This document shows positions 43,471-52,315 of a stretch of 56,182 nucleotides of DNA, piece by piece. The notes beneath the pieces are model-generated. The model was not told the origin of the DNA, did not search any database, and worked only from the letters and a program-made list of their open reading frames with translations. The DNA is taken from NCBI RefSeq assembly GCF_031157255.1, contig NZ_JAVIFX010000041.1, forward strand, positions 1 to 56,182. Direction: 5' to 3'. This DNA is from Bradyrhizobium sp. LHD-71. GTDB lineage: Bacteria > Pseudomonadota > Alphaproteobacteria > Rhizobiales > Xanthobacteraceae. Within the stretch, counting starts at the first letter, position 1, and every line of letters starts with the position of its first letter. A program made the translations under genes and the position numbers.

Positions 43471-43511
43471 TCACCTTCCCGTCATTGCAAGCGAAGGAAG
43501 CTCAGCCAACT

Positions 43512-43635
43512 CGTCATTGCGAGCCATAGCCGTTCGAAGAACGGCGTCGCTTCGCTCGCCTGCGGCGGCGCGGCAATCCAGCGCGGCGATTGCCGCAGAT
43601 TGAGACTGGATTGCTTCGCTTCGCTCGCAATGACG
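43512..43635. repeat. Palindromic intergenic element, copy 2
   Basis: The copy is bounded by CGTCATTGCGAG (43512) and CTCGCAATGACG (43635) and holds the same CCGTTC-GAA-GAACGG hairpin and gcaatccag/ctggattgc pair as copy 1. A short leading fragment, gtcattgcaagcgaaggaagctc, lies at about 43482-43504, perhaps a truncated extra copy. The element fills the space between the convergent acyl-CoA dehydrogenase and ABC binding-protein genes. Confidence 0.85.
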
Positions 43636-43671
43636 GAGTGGGACGATTTTGCACAGGACTCCCACGGGCGG

Positions 43672-43689
43672 GTTTCGCTTTTGCGAAAC
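43672..43689 (-). terminator. Tetraloop hairpin after the third ABC operon
   Basis: GTTTCGC-TTTT-GCGAAAC forms a perfect 7-bp stem just after the binding-protein stop (43696) on the minus strand. There is no T-tract after the stem, so it may be a weak terminator or 3'-end stabiliser for the long operon that begins at 52099. Confidence 0.4.
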
Positions 43690-43695
43690 GGCCGC

Positions 43696-45315
43696 CTACT
43701 TCTGCGTGATCTTGTCGGGCCGTGTGTACTGGTTGGTCTGGCCGACGTAGTCGATCCCCTTCTTGAACGCCCACGTCGTCACTTCGAAATGCAGCGGGAT
43801 GACGCCGAAGTCACCCATCACGATACGTGAGGCCTGCGCCAACATGGTGTTGCGCTGCTTGTCGTCGACGGTCATGAGCGCTTTCTTCAAGAGGTCGTCC
43901 ATCTCCTTGTTGGAGTAGCCGCCCGGATTGGTCGCGCCGAAACCGATCTTCGTGTCCGGCGTGGCCGCGAGCGCGCGCAGAGGGTTGGACATCTCGCCGG
44001 TGTCGGCGCCCCAGCCGGCCAGCCAGATGCCGAATTCGCGTTTGGTGCGGCGGTTGAAGAAGGTCGTGGCGGTCATCGCATCGACCTGCGCCTTGATGCC
44101 GATGCGGTTGAGCATCTGCGCGACCGCCTGGGCGATCTGCGCATCGTTGATGTAGCGGTCGTTCGGAGTGCCGATGGTGAGCCCGAAGCCGTTCGGATAG
44201 CCGGCTTCCGCGAGCAGCTTCTTGGCCTTGGCCGGATCGGGCTTCGCCGGCTGGATGCCCGGGTTGGTGCCGTCCAGCGGGTTGGGCAGGAATTCTGCGG
44301 CAGCCTTCGCCTCGCCGGCCATGATGCGGGCGACGATGGCTTCGCGGTCGATCGCCAGCGAGATCGCCTCCCGCACGCGCTTGTCGCGGAACGGGTTCTT
44401 TTCGCCGGCATCGGTGAGGCCCGGCGGCAGGTCGGCAATGTAGTTGAAATGCAGATAGATGATGCGGCTCGACAGCTTCGAGGTCAGCGCAAAATTCGGA
44501 TTGGACTTGATGCGCGGCAGGTCCTGGATCGGCGGGTTCTCGATGAAATCGACGTCGTTGGCGAGCAACGCGGCCACCCGTGACGCGGCGTTGGTGATCG
44601 GCCGCAGCGTCACCTTCTTCCACTTGGGCTTCTTGCCCCAATAGGTCTCGTTCTGCTCCATCACGATACGGTCGCCCGGCGTGAATTGGGTGTATTTGAA
44701 CGGACCGGTGCCGGCAAATTTCAGCTTGTTGAAATCGTCGGTCTTCGGCCAGGTCGCGACGCCTTCGCAGCCGGCCTTGTTGAACTTCAGGTCATCCGGC
44801 GCGCCGCCGTTCTTCGACGAGATGATCGCCACGTTGCTGACCGTGATCGCCATCAATGGAAAGGGTTCGGCGGTCGTGATGATCAGCGTATGCGGATCCG
44901 GCGCTGTCATGGTGTCGACCATGCGGGTCGAGGCGATGAACGACGATGGCGAGTTCTCGACTTTCGGTACGCGGCAGTAAGAAAAGATCACGTCGCGCGC
45001 GGTGAAGTCACTGCCGTCGGAGAACTTCACGCCCTTGCGCAGCTTGAACTCCCAGGTCTTGTCGTCGACGGCGCGCCAGCTCTCGGCCAGGCTCGGCCCG
45101 GGCTTCTGGTTCTCGTCCTGCTCGGTCAGCCGCTGGTAGACCTGTGTCGCAATCTGGTTGTTCGGCGCCAGCTGGTGATAGTGCGGATCAAGCGCGCTCG
45201 GCTCAGCCGAAAGGCCGATGCGAAGCTCCTGGGCGCTCGCCGGGGCAAGCATCATGAATGTTGCCGCAAGGGGCGCAGCGACCTGGACCACGGCGCGGCG
45301 GATGAGATCTGTCAT
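43696..45315 (-). CDS. ABC-transporter substrate-binding protein, family 5 (system 3)
   Basis: A 539-residue periplasmic binding protein. The signal DLIRRAVVQVAAPLAATFMMLAPASAQ is followed by LRIGLSAEPSALDPHYHQLAPN, LRKGVKFSDGSDFTARDVIFSYCR and GTGPFKYTQFTPGDRIV. It is the last gene of the operon DppB-DppC-DppD-DppF-Rieske-M20-SBP. Family-5 members with catabolic neighbours bind small organic conjugates as well as peptides. It is the only binding protein of this system in the window. Confidence 0.92.
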   Translation of the reverse strand: MTDLIRRAVVQVAAPLAATFMMLAPASAQELRIGLSAEPSALDPHYHQLAPNNQIATQVYQRLTEQDENQKPGPSLAESWRAVDDKTWEFKLRKGVKFSDGSDFTARDVIFSYCRVPKVENSPSSFIASTRMVDTMTAPDPHTLIITTAEPFPLMAITVSNVAIISSKNGGAPDDLKFNKAGCEGVATWPKTDDFNKLKFAGTGPFKYTQFTPGDRIVMEQNETYWGKKPKWKKVTLRPITNAASRVAALLANDVDFIENPPIQDLPRIKSNPNFALTSKLSSRIIYLHFNYIADLPPGLTDAGEKNPFRDKRVREAISLAIDREAIVARIMAGEAKAAAEFLPNPLDGTNPGIQPAKPDPAKAKKLLAEAGYPNGFGLTIGTPNDRYINDAQIAQAVAQMLNRIGIKAQVDAMTATTFFNRRTKREFGIWLAGWGADTGEMSNPLRALAATPDTKIGFGATNPGGYSNKEMDDLLKKALMTVDDKQRNTMLAQASRIVMGDFGVIPLHFEVTTWAFKKGIDYVGQTNQYTRPDKITQK

Positions 45316-45353
45316 TGGTCTTCTCCGGTAAGTCAGAAATGTCTTGCAAATGA

Positions 45354-46526
45354 TCAGTCGGCCGGCATCGCCGTCTCGACGAGGCGCGCCCAGTAGCTCA
45401 TGCCGACGGGTAGCGCTGCGTCGTTGAAATCATACTTGGCATTGTGCAGGCCTGCACTCTCGCCGTTGCCGATGAAGATGAATGCGCCCGGCCGCTCCAG
45501 CAGCATGAACGAGAAATCTTCCGCGCCCATCGACGGCGCGATCGCGACATCCACGCGCGCCCCGCCTACGATGTCCTTTGCAACGCGTTCGACGAACTCG
45601 GTCTGCTCCGGATGGTTCTCCGTGACCGGATAGCCGGTGGTGATCGTCACCTTGGCCTTGCTGCGATGCGCCGCTGCGATGCCCGTGGCAATCTCCTCGA
45701 TCCGCCTCTCGGCAAATTGCCGGGTGGCGTTATCCAGTGTGCGCAAAGTGCCGGCGACATACACCCTGTCCGGTATGATGTTGAACGCCGTCCCGGCGTG
45801 GATCTGCGTGATCGACAGCACCGTGCCTGCAAGCGGATCCACATTGCGGGAGACCACAAGCTGCAAGGCGGTGGCAATTTCAGTCGCGACAACCAGCGGG
45901 TCGACGCAAAGGTGCGGCTTCGCCGCATGGCCACCACTGCCCTCCACCTCGATCTCGATGCGCGTGGATGAGGCCATCAAAGCCCCCGGTCTGAGCGCAA
46001 AGGTGCCGACCGGCATGCCCGGCATGTTGTGCATGCCATAGACCTCCTGGATGCCGAAGCGATCCATCAGCCCGTCCTGCACCATCGCCTTGGCGCCGGC
46101 GCCGCCGTTCTCCTCGGCCGGCTGAAAGATCACCACGGCCGATCCGTCGAAATTGCGGGTCTCGGCCAGATAGCGCGCGGCACCCAGCAGCATCGAGGTG
46201 TGGCCATCATGGCCGCAGGCGTGCATCACGCCCTTGTTCTGCGAGGCATAAGCCGCGCCGGTTTCTTCCAGGATCGGCAGCGCATCCATATCGGCCCGCA
46301 GGCCGATCACCTTTGATGAGGCCGACTTGCGGCCCTTGATGACGCCGACGACGCCGGTCTTGCCAATCCCCGTCACCACCTCGTCGCAACCGAAATCCCT
46401 CAGATGCTGCGCCACGATGCCTGCGGTCCGATGCACGTCGTACTGAAGCTCCGGATGAGCGTGCAGATCTCGTCGCCACGCGGTCACGTCGTTGGTGAAT
46501 TCGTGGATACGATTGACAATCGGCAT
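45354..46526 (-). CDS. M20-family amidohydrolase (hippurate hydrolase / IAA-amino-acid hydrolase-like)
   Basis: A 390-residue metallopeptidase-type hydrolase that cleaves the amide bond of N-acyl amino acids. Metal ligands are seen in HACGHDGHTSM (Cys, His), QPAEENGGAGA (Glu-Glu), YGMHNMPG (His) and GLHNAKYDFND (His), with the dimerisation-domain His in GSGGHAAKPH. ATG 46526 begins the family-like sequence VNRIHEFTNDVTAWRRDLHAHPEL. It is encoded between a Rieske oxygenase and an ABC binding protein, pointing to hydrolysis of an imported amide conjugate (inference). Confidence 0.92.
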   Translation of the reverse strand: MPIVNRIHEFTNDVTAWRRDLHAHPELQYDVHRTAGIVAQHLRDFGCDEVVTGIGKTGVVGVIKGRKSASSKVIGLRADMDALPILEETGAAYASQNKGVMHACGHDGHTSMLLGAARYLAETRNFDGSAVVIFQPAEENGGAGAKAMVQDGLMDRFGIQEVYGMHNMPGMPVGTFALRPGALMASSTRIEIEVEGSGGHAAKPHLCVDPLVVATEIATALQLVVSRNVDPLAGTVLSITQIHAGTAFNIIPDRVYVAGTLRTLDNATRQFAERRIEEIATGIAAAHRSKAKVTITTGYPVTENHPEQTEFVERVAKDIVGGARVDVAIAPSMGAEDFSFMLLERPGAFIFIGNGESAGLHNAKYDFNDAALPVGMSYWARLVETAMPAD

Positions 46527-46747
46527 TAGCTGCTCCGGATGGTGTTTGCTGCGATCCGCTGGAGGCGGCCGCCAACGCATGAAGCAAGCTTCATTCCAAC
46601 AAATCGGTCAAGGCGTGGCAACCGGCCAGACCGTGACATTTTCGTCTAAGATGACGTCTAAGGGGAAAAAGCCGGGGCGACCACGTGCACGGCATTTTCC
46701 CTCTTCTCGGGGGCGCGCCAAGTTCGTCGCTATCTCTGACCAGCGGC
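46527..46747. other. 221-bp gap inside the third operon with a short direct repeat
   Basis: No gene is seen between the Rieske stop and the M20 start. CGTCTAAG occurs twice, at 46643-46650 and 46655-46662, spaced by 12 bp (about one helical turn), next to a ggggaaaaa tract. This could be an internal promoter or activator site for the M20-SBP part. Evidence is limited to the repeat itself. Confidence 0.35.
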
Positions 46748-48091
46748 CTATTCTGCAGCGATTCCGGCGCCATGCGGGGGGCCGACGAAGCCTGCCGGGT
46801 CCCCGAAACGCTCGGTCATCACTGCCGGCAGATCCTTCGCCTTGTGCGTCACGCATGCGCCGGATCGCACCGTGTAGCGATCCTGGCGGCCGACCTGCTC
46901 CGGCTCCGTGCCCTGCTGCAGGGCGCGCGCGGCATCCATCACGAATTTGCGGAAATGCATGATGCCGAGATCGGTCGGCCCGAGGTGCTCGCGCGTGCGG
47001 TCCGCAATCGGACCCTGGCTGTCCTGCACGGCGGCGTCCTGTTCTGATACGCCTTTGATGCCGGTGTAACTCTTCGTCTTCTGCAACGCGCGGTCGATGA
47101 GGTAGTCGTTGCCCTTGTGCCGCCGCGGCACATAGTTCTCGTCAACGTCCGCTATCACACCATTGCCGCGCTTGTAGGCATCGCGCTCGTCCCGGGTCAG
47201 CGGCCGGTGCGGATTCCAGGCGTAGGTGTAGATCCAGCAATTGGTGTCGGTCACGGGCACGAAGCTCTGGCCGAAGATCGTCTCACCGGGCATCGCGCTT
47301 GGTGCGTAGGCATGCACAGGCATCAGGAACTGGGCAATGCGCCAGTAGATGTTCTCCGAGCCGGTCAACCGACCGCCGGCGATCGTCAGTCCCGCATCGT
47401 GGGGATTGATCTTGATCACCGGGCGCGGATCTTCGGCGATCCAGCGCATGTGATCGGTGTTCACGCGCGTGAGCGGATTGATGAAATGCTTCTTGATGTC
47501 GAGGATCTCGTTTTCTTCCTTCTCGAAGCTCAGATGCGCGAAGGTGAAATGAGCGGTGTCGATCGAACCCTCAAGCGCCTGCACCCAGTTGCAGTCCTGC
47601 CACTTCTTCGACACGTACCGGTGTTCTGCGGGCAGCAGCGCCATCTCCAGCGCCGGCAGCTCCGGCTGCACTGCAGCCGGACCCATATACGCCCAGATCA
47701 TGCCGCCCCATTCGCGCACCGGGTAGGCCTTGATGCGCATCTTGTCCTTGGCGTTGAGATCCGGATAGGACGTCGGCATGTCGACGCACTGGCCGTCGGT
47801 ATCGAACTTCCAGCCATGATACACGCAGCGGATGCCGCATTCTTCATTGCGGCCGAGCCAGAGATTGGCGCCGCGATGCGGGCAGTACTGATCGATCAGC
47901 CCGACGACGCCGCGGCTGTCGCGAAAGGCGAGCAACTCCTCGCCCATGACGACGACCTTCTTCGGCTCGCTATCGGGCTCAGGCAGTTCTTCGCTCAGCA
48001 GCACCGGCAACCAGAACCGCCGCAACAGTTCTCCCATTCCACTTCCTGCACCGCTTTCGGTCAGGAAGCGATTGTCCTCCGCACGGAGCAT
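46748..48091 (-). CDS. Rieske non-heme iron oxygenase, phthalate 4,5-dioxygenase-like
   Basis: A 447-residue oxygenase component. The Rieske [2Fe-2S] site is intact (Cys70-x-His72, 16 residues, Cys89-x2-His92). The mononuclear iron site is suggested by EGSIDTAHFTFAH, with Asp174 and His177-x4-His182. The family hydroxylates or O-demethylates aromatic acids and needs a reductase, which is not encoded nearby. ATG 48091 matches the family start (LRAEDNRFLTESGAGSGMGELLRRFW). It lies 124 nt downstream of the DppF ATPase gene in the LacI-flanked operon. Confidence 0.92.
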   Translation of the reverse strand: MLRAEDNRFLTESGAGSGMGELLRRFWLPVLLSEELPEPDSEPKKVVVMGEELLAFRDSRGVVGLIDQYCPHRGANLWLGRNEECGIRCVYHGWKFDTDGQCVDMPTSYPDLNAKDKMRIKAYPVREWGGMIWAYMGPAAVQPELPALEMALLPAEHRYVSKKWQDCNWVQALEGSIDTAHFTFAHLSFEKEENEILDIKKHFINPLTRVNTDHMRWIAEDPRPVIKINPHDAGLTIAGGRLTGSENIYWRIAQFLMPVHAYAPSAMPGETIFGQSFVPVTDTNCWIYTYAWNPHRPLTRDERDAYKRGNGVIADVDENYVPRRHKGNDYLIDRALQKTKSYTGIKGVSEQDAAVQDSQGPIADRTREHLGPTDLGIMHFRKFVMDAARALQQGTEPEQVGRQDRYTVRSGACVTHKAKDLPAVMTERFGDPAGFVGPPHGAGIAAE

Positions 48092-48215
48092 GAGCGACCT
48101 CCGGATCGTTTTTGTGATTTGTCGCGGAAGCTTGGCGCAGCACCCCGTCATCGTCAACGCCACGAAGCGGCGTCCTTACATCCCGTGAAAGCGCTTCATC
48201 ACAAGGAGGTAAACG

Positions 48216-49208
48216 TCACGCCCGATCATTCAAATGACAGGCCGACATCCATCCCGGCGCGATCTCTTTCAGCGGCGGAACCTCCTCGCTGCAGCGCGGC
48301 ATGGCGTGCGGGCAGCGCGGGTGGAAGTGACAGCCGCGCGGCGGGTCGAGCGGGCTCGGAATTTCACCCTCGAGCGGCGCGAAGGCATGCTTGCCGGTCT
48401 CGACCCGCGGCATGTTGGCAAGCAGCGCCTGCGAATAAGGATGATTGGGAGTCGCCAGCACCTTCTCGGCCGCGGCGAACTCGACGACGCGCCCGAGATA
48501 AAGGATCGCGACCCGGTCGGCGATGTGCTGGACCACACCGAGATCATGACTGATGAACAGGTAGGCCAGGTCAAAGTCCGTTCGGAGCTTCATGAACAGG
48601 TTGATCACCTGCGCCTGAATTGACGCGTCGAGCGCGGCAATCGCCTCATCGGCGACGATCATGCGCGGCTTGACCGCAAGTGCACGGGCAATGCCGATAC
48701 GCGCGCGCTGACCGCCGGAGAACTGATGCGGGTAACGTTCGGCATAGGCGGGGTTGAGGCCGACCGTGTTCATCATCTCGGAAACATAGCTGCGCGCCTC
48801 GGCGCGGCCGACCACGCCGTGAAACAGCGGCGCCTCGCCGATGATGTCGGCGATCCGCAAGCGCGGATTGAGCGACGACATCGGATCCTGGAACACCATC
48901 TGCACTGCGAGGTAGGCGCGCTTGCGCGCATCGGCATCGAGCGTACGGCGGTCCTTGCCCTCGAACATCACCTCGCCGTCACTCGCGTCCTGCAGGCCGG
49001 CGACGATGCGACCGAGCGTCGACTTGCCGGAGCCGGATTCGCCGACGAGGCCGACGACTTCGCCGGGCGCCACGGACAGATCGACGTGATCGAGTGCGTG
49101 AACGACCGCTTGCTTGACCGGTGCGCCGAGCATGCCGGCGATCTTTGCAGCAAGATCCGGCTTGCGCACGAAGCGCTTCGAGACGCGACGAGCTTCAATC
49201 AGGTTCAT
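48216..49208 (-). CDS. ABC-transporter ATP-binding protein, DppF/OppF type (system 3)
   Basis: A 330-residue ATPase with Walker [10 protein letters not shown], signature [15 protein letters not shown], switch His in FISHDLGVV and the C-terminal [14 protein letters not shown] region. The segment after the Walker B Asp-Glu reads [12 protein letters not shown] instead of the usual [12 protein letters not shown], an unusual Pro to Ala change. It lies 6 nt after the DppD-type gene. Its activity is probably retained since all catalytic residues are present. Confidence 0.91.
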   Translation of the reverse strand: MNLIEARRVSKRFVRKPDLAAKIAGMLGAPVKQAVVHALDHVDLSVAPGEVVGLVGESGSGKSTLGRIVAGLQDASDGEVMFEGKDRRTLDADARKRAYLAVQMVFQDPMSSLNPRLRIADIIGEAPLFHGVVGRAEARSYVSEMMNTVGLNPAYAERYPHQFSGGQRARIGIARALAVKPRMIVADEAIAALDASIQAQVINLFMKLRTDFDLAYLFISHDLGVVQHIADRVAILYLGRVVEFAAAEKVLATPNHPYSQALLANMPRVETGKHAFAPLEGEIPSPLDPPRGCHFHPRCPHAMPRCSEEVPPLKEIAPGWMSACHLNDRA

Positions 49209-49214
49209 GGCGAC

Positions 49215-50195
49215 TCACGCAGCCTCGGCTGCCGGCAGCGGGTTGTAGCAGCGCAGCCGCCGCGCATTGCCGGCGTCCGTCTCCGCCGGAGCAACCTGCC
49301 GGCAAATGTCGACGGCGCGGATGCAGCGCGGCGCGAACGGACAACCGGGCGGCAGCGCCAGCAGAGATGGAGCCGCGCCCGGGATCTGATTGAGCGGTCG
49401 CCCGCGCGGATTGCGCACCGGCAGCGAATTGAGCAGCCCGAGCGTATAGGGATGCATCGGCCGGTTCAGCACGTCCGCCGTCGGCCCCTCCTCGACGATG
49501 CGGCCCGCATACATGACCGCGAGCTTGTCGGCGAGACCCGACACGACCGCAAGATCGTGCGTCACCCAGACCACGGCAGTCCCCATCTCGGCGGCGAGCT
49601 TCTGCACCTGCGCGACGATCTGCGCCTGAATCGTCACGTCCAGTGCGGTGGTCGGCTCGTCGGCGATGATCAGCTCCGGATTGTTGAGCAGAGCGATCGC
49701 GATCGCCACCCGCTGGCGCATGCCGCCAGAGAACTGATGCGGATAGGCGCTCAGTCGCTCATTGGGCGATGGAATGCCAACACGGCCGAGCGCGTCGCGG
49801 CAGCGCTGACGCGCGGCCTCTTGCGGTATCGCCTCATGGGCGAGGATGGCTTCCATCATCTGGGTGTCGATGCGCAGCACCGGGTTGAGCGTCATCATCG
49901 GATCCTGGAAGATCATCGCCACCTTGCGGCCGCGGATCATCCGCCACTCCTCCTCGCTCGCGCCGACCAGCTCCTGCCCTGCCAGGCGAATGGAGCCTGC
50001 GACGATCCGGCCCGGCGGATCGATCAGGCCGAGGATCGACAGGCCGGTCACGGTTTTTCCTGATCCGGATTCGCCGACCAGTCCCATCACTTCGCCGCGC
50101 TCCAGCGAAAAATCGACACCGTCGACCGCTGCAATGACACCGCGCCGGGTAAAGAAATGCGCTTTCAGATCGTGAACTTCGAGCACCGCAGACAT
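49215..50195 (-). CDS. ABC-transporter ATP-binding protein, DppD/OppD type (system 3)
   Basis: A 326-residue ATPase with Walker [10 protein letters not shown], signature [16 protein letters not shown], Walker [13 protein letters not shown] and the Cys-rich C-terminus [17 protein letters not shown] 50195 is the family-like start ([18 protein letters not shown]). A longer in-frame extension would run through the preceding permease gene and is rejected. It lies 8 nt after that permease's stop. Confidence 0.92.
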   Translation of the reverse strand: MSAVLEVHDLKAHFFTRRGVIAAVDGVDFSLERGEVMGLVGESGSGKTVTGLSILGLIDPPGRIVAGSIRLAGQELVGASEEEWRMIRGRKVAMIFQDPMMTLNPVLRIDTQMMEAILAHEAIPQEAARQRCRDALGRVGIPSPNERLSAYPHQFSGGMRQRVAIAIALLNNPELIIADEPTTALDVTIQAQIVAQVQKLAAEMGTAVVWVTHDLAVVSGLADKLAVMYAGRIVEEGPTADVLNRPMHPYTLGLLNSLPVRNPRGRPLNQIPGAAPSLLALPPGCPFAPRCIRAVDICRQVAPAETDAGNARRLRCYNPLPAAEAA

Positions 50196-50203
50196 GACTT
50201 TGC

Positions 50204-51118
50204 TTAGGCCTTGAGACGCGGATTGAGCAGGTCGCGCAGCCGGTCGCCCACCAGGTTGATCGCCAGGATCGTCAGCAGCAGCAGAAGCCCCGGATAAACG
50301 CTGATCCAGTATTTTCCCGACAGGATATACTTGTAGCCATTGGAGATCAGCAGCCCGAGCGACGGCTCGGTGATCGGCACGCCGACGCCAAGGAACGACA
50401 ACGTCGCCTCCAGCGAGATCGCATGTGCCACCTGGATCGTCGCGACGACGACAAGCGGCGGCAGACAGTTCGGCAGCAGGTGGCGGAAGATGATGCGATG
50501 CGACGGCAGCGCAAGGTTGCGAGCCGCATCGATATATTCGCGCTGCCGCTCCACCAGCGCGCCGCCACGAATGGTTCGCGCATAGTACGCCCACTGAACG
50601 GCGACAAGCGCGATGATCACCTTGTCGACGCCTTTGCCCAGCAACGCCAGCAGGATCAACGCAATGAGAATCGCCGGGAATGAAAGCTGCAGATCGACAA
50701 AGCGCATGATCACCGTGTCGATGCGTCCGCCGAAATAGGCAGCGGTGATGCCTGCGGCGATGCCGATGGCGAGCGCCACAGCAGTGGAAACAATGCCGAC
50801 GAAGAACGACAGCTTCAGTCCGTAGAACATCGCCGAGAGCATATCGCGGCCCTGGTCGTCAGTGCCGAGCAGATAGAGCTTGCCTTCCATCGACCGCTCC
50901 CCCGGCGCCAGCATATTGTCGAAGATCGAAAGCTGGGTGAGGTCATACGGGTTCTGCGGTGCAATCCACGGCGCCAGCGCCGAGAGCGTAATCAGCACCA
51001 CGACGACGACCAGTGCGGCCACGGCCAGCCAGCTGCTGCAATAGTCGGCGACGAAGCGCGCAAACGGCGTTTCGACCTGGTCTCGCGGCAGGGTGCCCTT
51101 GATGCTGACGTCAGCCAT
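50204..51118 (-). CDS. ABC-transporter permease, DppC/OppC type (system 3)
   Basis: A 304-residue permease. TM1 is LAVAALVVVVVLITLSALAPW. The DppC periplasmic stretch LYLLGTDDQGRDMLSAMFYG and the EAA loop REYIDAARNLALPSHRIIFRHLLPN follow, with six TM segments in total. It lies 3 nt after the DppB-type permease stop, so the two are tightly coupled. Confidence 0.92.
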   Translation of the reverse strand: MADVSIKGTLPRDQVETPFARFVADYCSSWLAVAALVVVVVLITLSALAPWIAPQNPYDLTQLSIFDNMLAPGERSMEGKLYLLGTDDQGRDMLSAMFYGLKLSFFVGIVSTAVALAIGIAAGITAAYFGGRIDTVIMRFVDLQLSFPAILIALILLALLGKGVDKVIIALVAVQWAYYARTIRGGALVERQREYIDAARNLALPSHRIIFRHLLPNCLPPLVVVATIQVAHAISLEATLSFLGVGVPITEPSLGLLISNGYKYILSGKYWISVYPGLLLLLTILAINLVGDRLRDLLNPRLKA

Positions 51119-51121
51119 CGC

Positions 51122-52099
51122 TCAGTTCCCCGTATCCGAAAGGCGGACGCGCGGGTCCAGCACCGAGTAGAGAATGTCGACGACGAGATTGATCACTGCA
51201 AACAGCGCGACGACGATCATCAGGTAAGCGACGATCACCGGCCGGTCGAGCCGGCCGATCGAATCAATCAGAAGCTTGCCAATGCCGGGCCATGCGAACA
51301 CGCTTTCAGTGACGACAGCGAACGCGATCATCGAACCGAGCTCGAGGCCGAGTACGGTGACAATCGGAATGAGGATGTTCTTCAGGACATGCACGCCGAG
51401 AATGCGTCGGCGCGACAGGCCCTTGGCGCGGGCGAAACGCACATAGTCCTGCAACATCGCCTCGCGCGTGCCGGAATAGGCAAGCCGGATCACCAGCGAG
51501 ACCTTATAGATAGCGAGCGTCAGTGCGGGCATCAGCAGGTTCGGCCAACCGGCCGGGTTGAGCAGCGACAACTCGATGCCGAACAAGCTGCCGGTCGGCC
51601 CGCGCCCGCCCGCGGGCAGCCACTGCAGCGTCACCGCGAAGAACAGGATCAGCATGATGCCGAACCAGAAGTTCGGCAGCGAGAATCCGACGATGGAGCC
51701 GGTCATGATGCTGCGACCGGCAAATCCCTCACTTTTCAGTCCAGCAATCACGCCGAGCGGAATGCCAACGACGACCGCGAGCACCAGCGCTACAAATGCC
51801 AGCTCCATGGTCGCCGGCAGCCGTTCGAAGATCAAACCGACCGCCGACGTGCCGTGCACGAAGGACGTGCCGAGATCGCCGCGGGCGAGGTCCGCAAGGA
51901 AGATGAAAAACTGCTGCCAGAGCGGCTTGTCGAGACCAAGCCGCACGATTGCCTCAGCGCGCTCCGCCTGGTCGGCGTCCGGCGCCAGCAGCACGTCGAT
52001 CGGATTCCCGATGAAGAAGACGCCAAGAAAAACGAGAGCGGCCATCGCAAGGATGACAAACAAACTTTGACCGATCCGTCGGATCAGGAACGCCAGCAT
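51122..52099 (-). CDS. ABC-transporter permease, DppB/OppB type (system 3)
   Basis: A 325-residue permease and first gene of the third operon. ATG 52099 starts the family N-terminus LAFLIRRIGQSLFVILAMAALVFLGV; a longer reading to 52207 lacks homology. The DppB region RLGLDKPLWQQFFIFLADLARGDLGTS and the loop VRFARAKGLSRRRILGVHVLKN are present. It is divergent from the LacI-family gene, and the 216-bp space between holds a candidate operator. Confidence 0.92.
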   Translation of the reverse strand: MLAFLIRRIGQSLFVILAMAALVFLGVFFIGNPIDVLLAPDADQAERAEAIVRLGLDKPLWQQFFIFLADLARGDLGTSFVHGTSAVGLIFERLPATMELAFVALVLAVVVGIPLGVIAGLKSEGFAGRSIMTGSIVGFSLPNFWFGIMLILFFAVTLQWLPAGGRGPTGSLFGIELSLLNPAGWPNLLMPALTLAIYKVSLVIRLAYSGTREAMLQDYVRFARAKGLSRRRILGVHVLKNILIPIVTVLGLELGSMIAFAVVTESVFAWPGIGKLLIDSIGRLDRPVIVAYLMIVVALFAVINLVVDILYSVLDPRVRLSDTGN

Positions 52100-52241
52100 C
52101 GAATACTCCCGCCAGACTGCATGGTTGCACGGGCGGGCCACCCGGCGCAAACGTCTGTGAGGGCTTGCTCGCAGGAAACGTGCCACTTTAGACGAATGTC
52201 TCGGCACGTCGGTCCGGGCTGAAGGCCGCTGAACGGAACCG

Positions 52242-52255
52242 GCTAAACGTATTGC
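52242..52255. promoter_or_regulatory. Candidate LacI-family operator
   Basis: GCTAAACGTATTGC is a 14-bp imperfect palindrome (10 of 14 symmetric) with the central CG typical of LacI/PurR-family sites. It lies 60 nt upstream of the LacI start and about 143 nt upstream of the DppB start, in the shared divergent region. Assignment rests on position and form only. Confidence 0.4.
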
Positions 52256-52315
52256 TACTTGTGCTGAAATTGGTCGGCAGGCTAGGAGTCAGGCCAACGG
52301 AAAGCAAAATCAGCT

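Noticed and set aside
48164-48215. An AAGGAGG sequence on the plus strand as the start of a small gene
   Set aside because: No reasonable plus-strand ORF with family features follows; the strand is antisense to the operon.
47117-48553. A 478-codon plus-strand open frame
   Set aside because: It is antisense to the Rieske oxygenase and the DppF gene, both strongly supported.
50196-50594. N-terminal extension of the DppD-type ATPase of system 3
   Set aside because: The added residues are read out of frame from the overlapping permease gene; the ATG at 50195 gives the family N-terminus.
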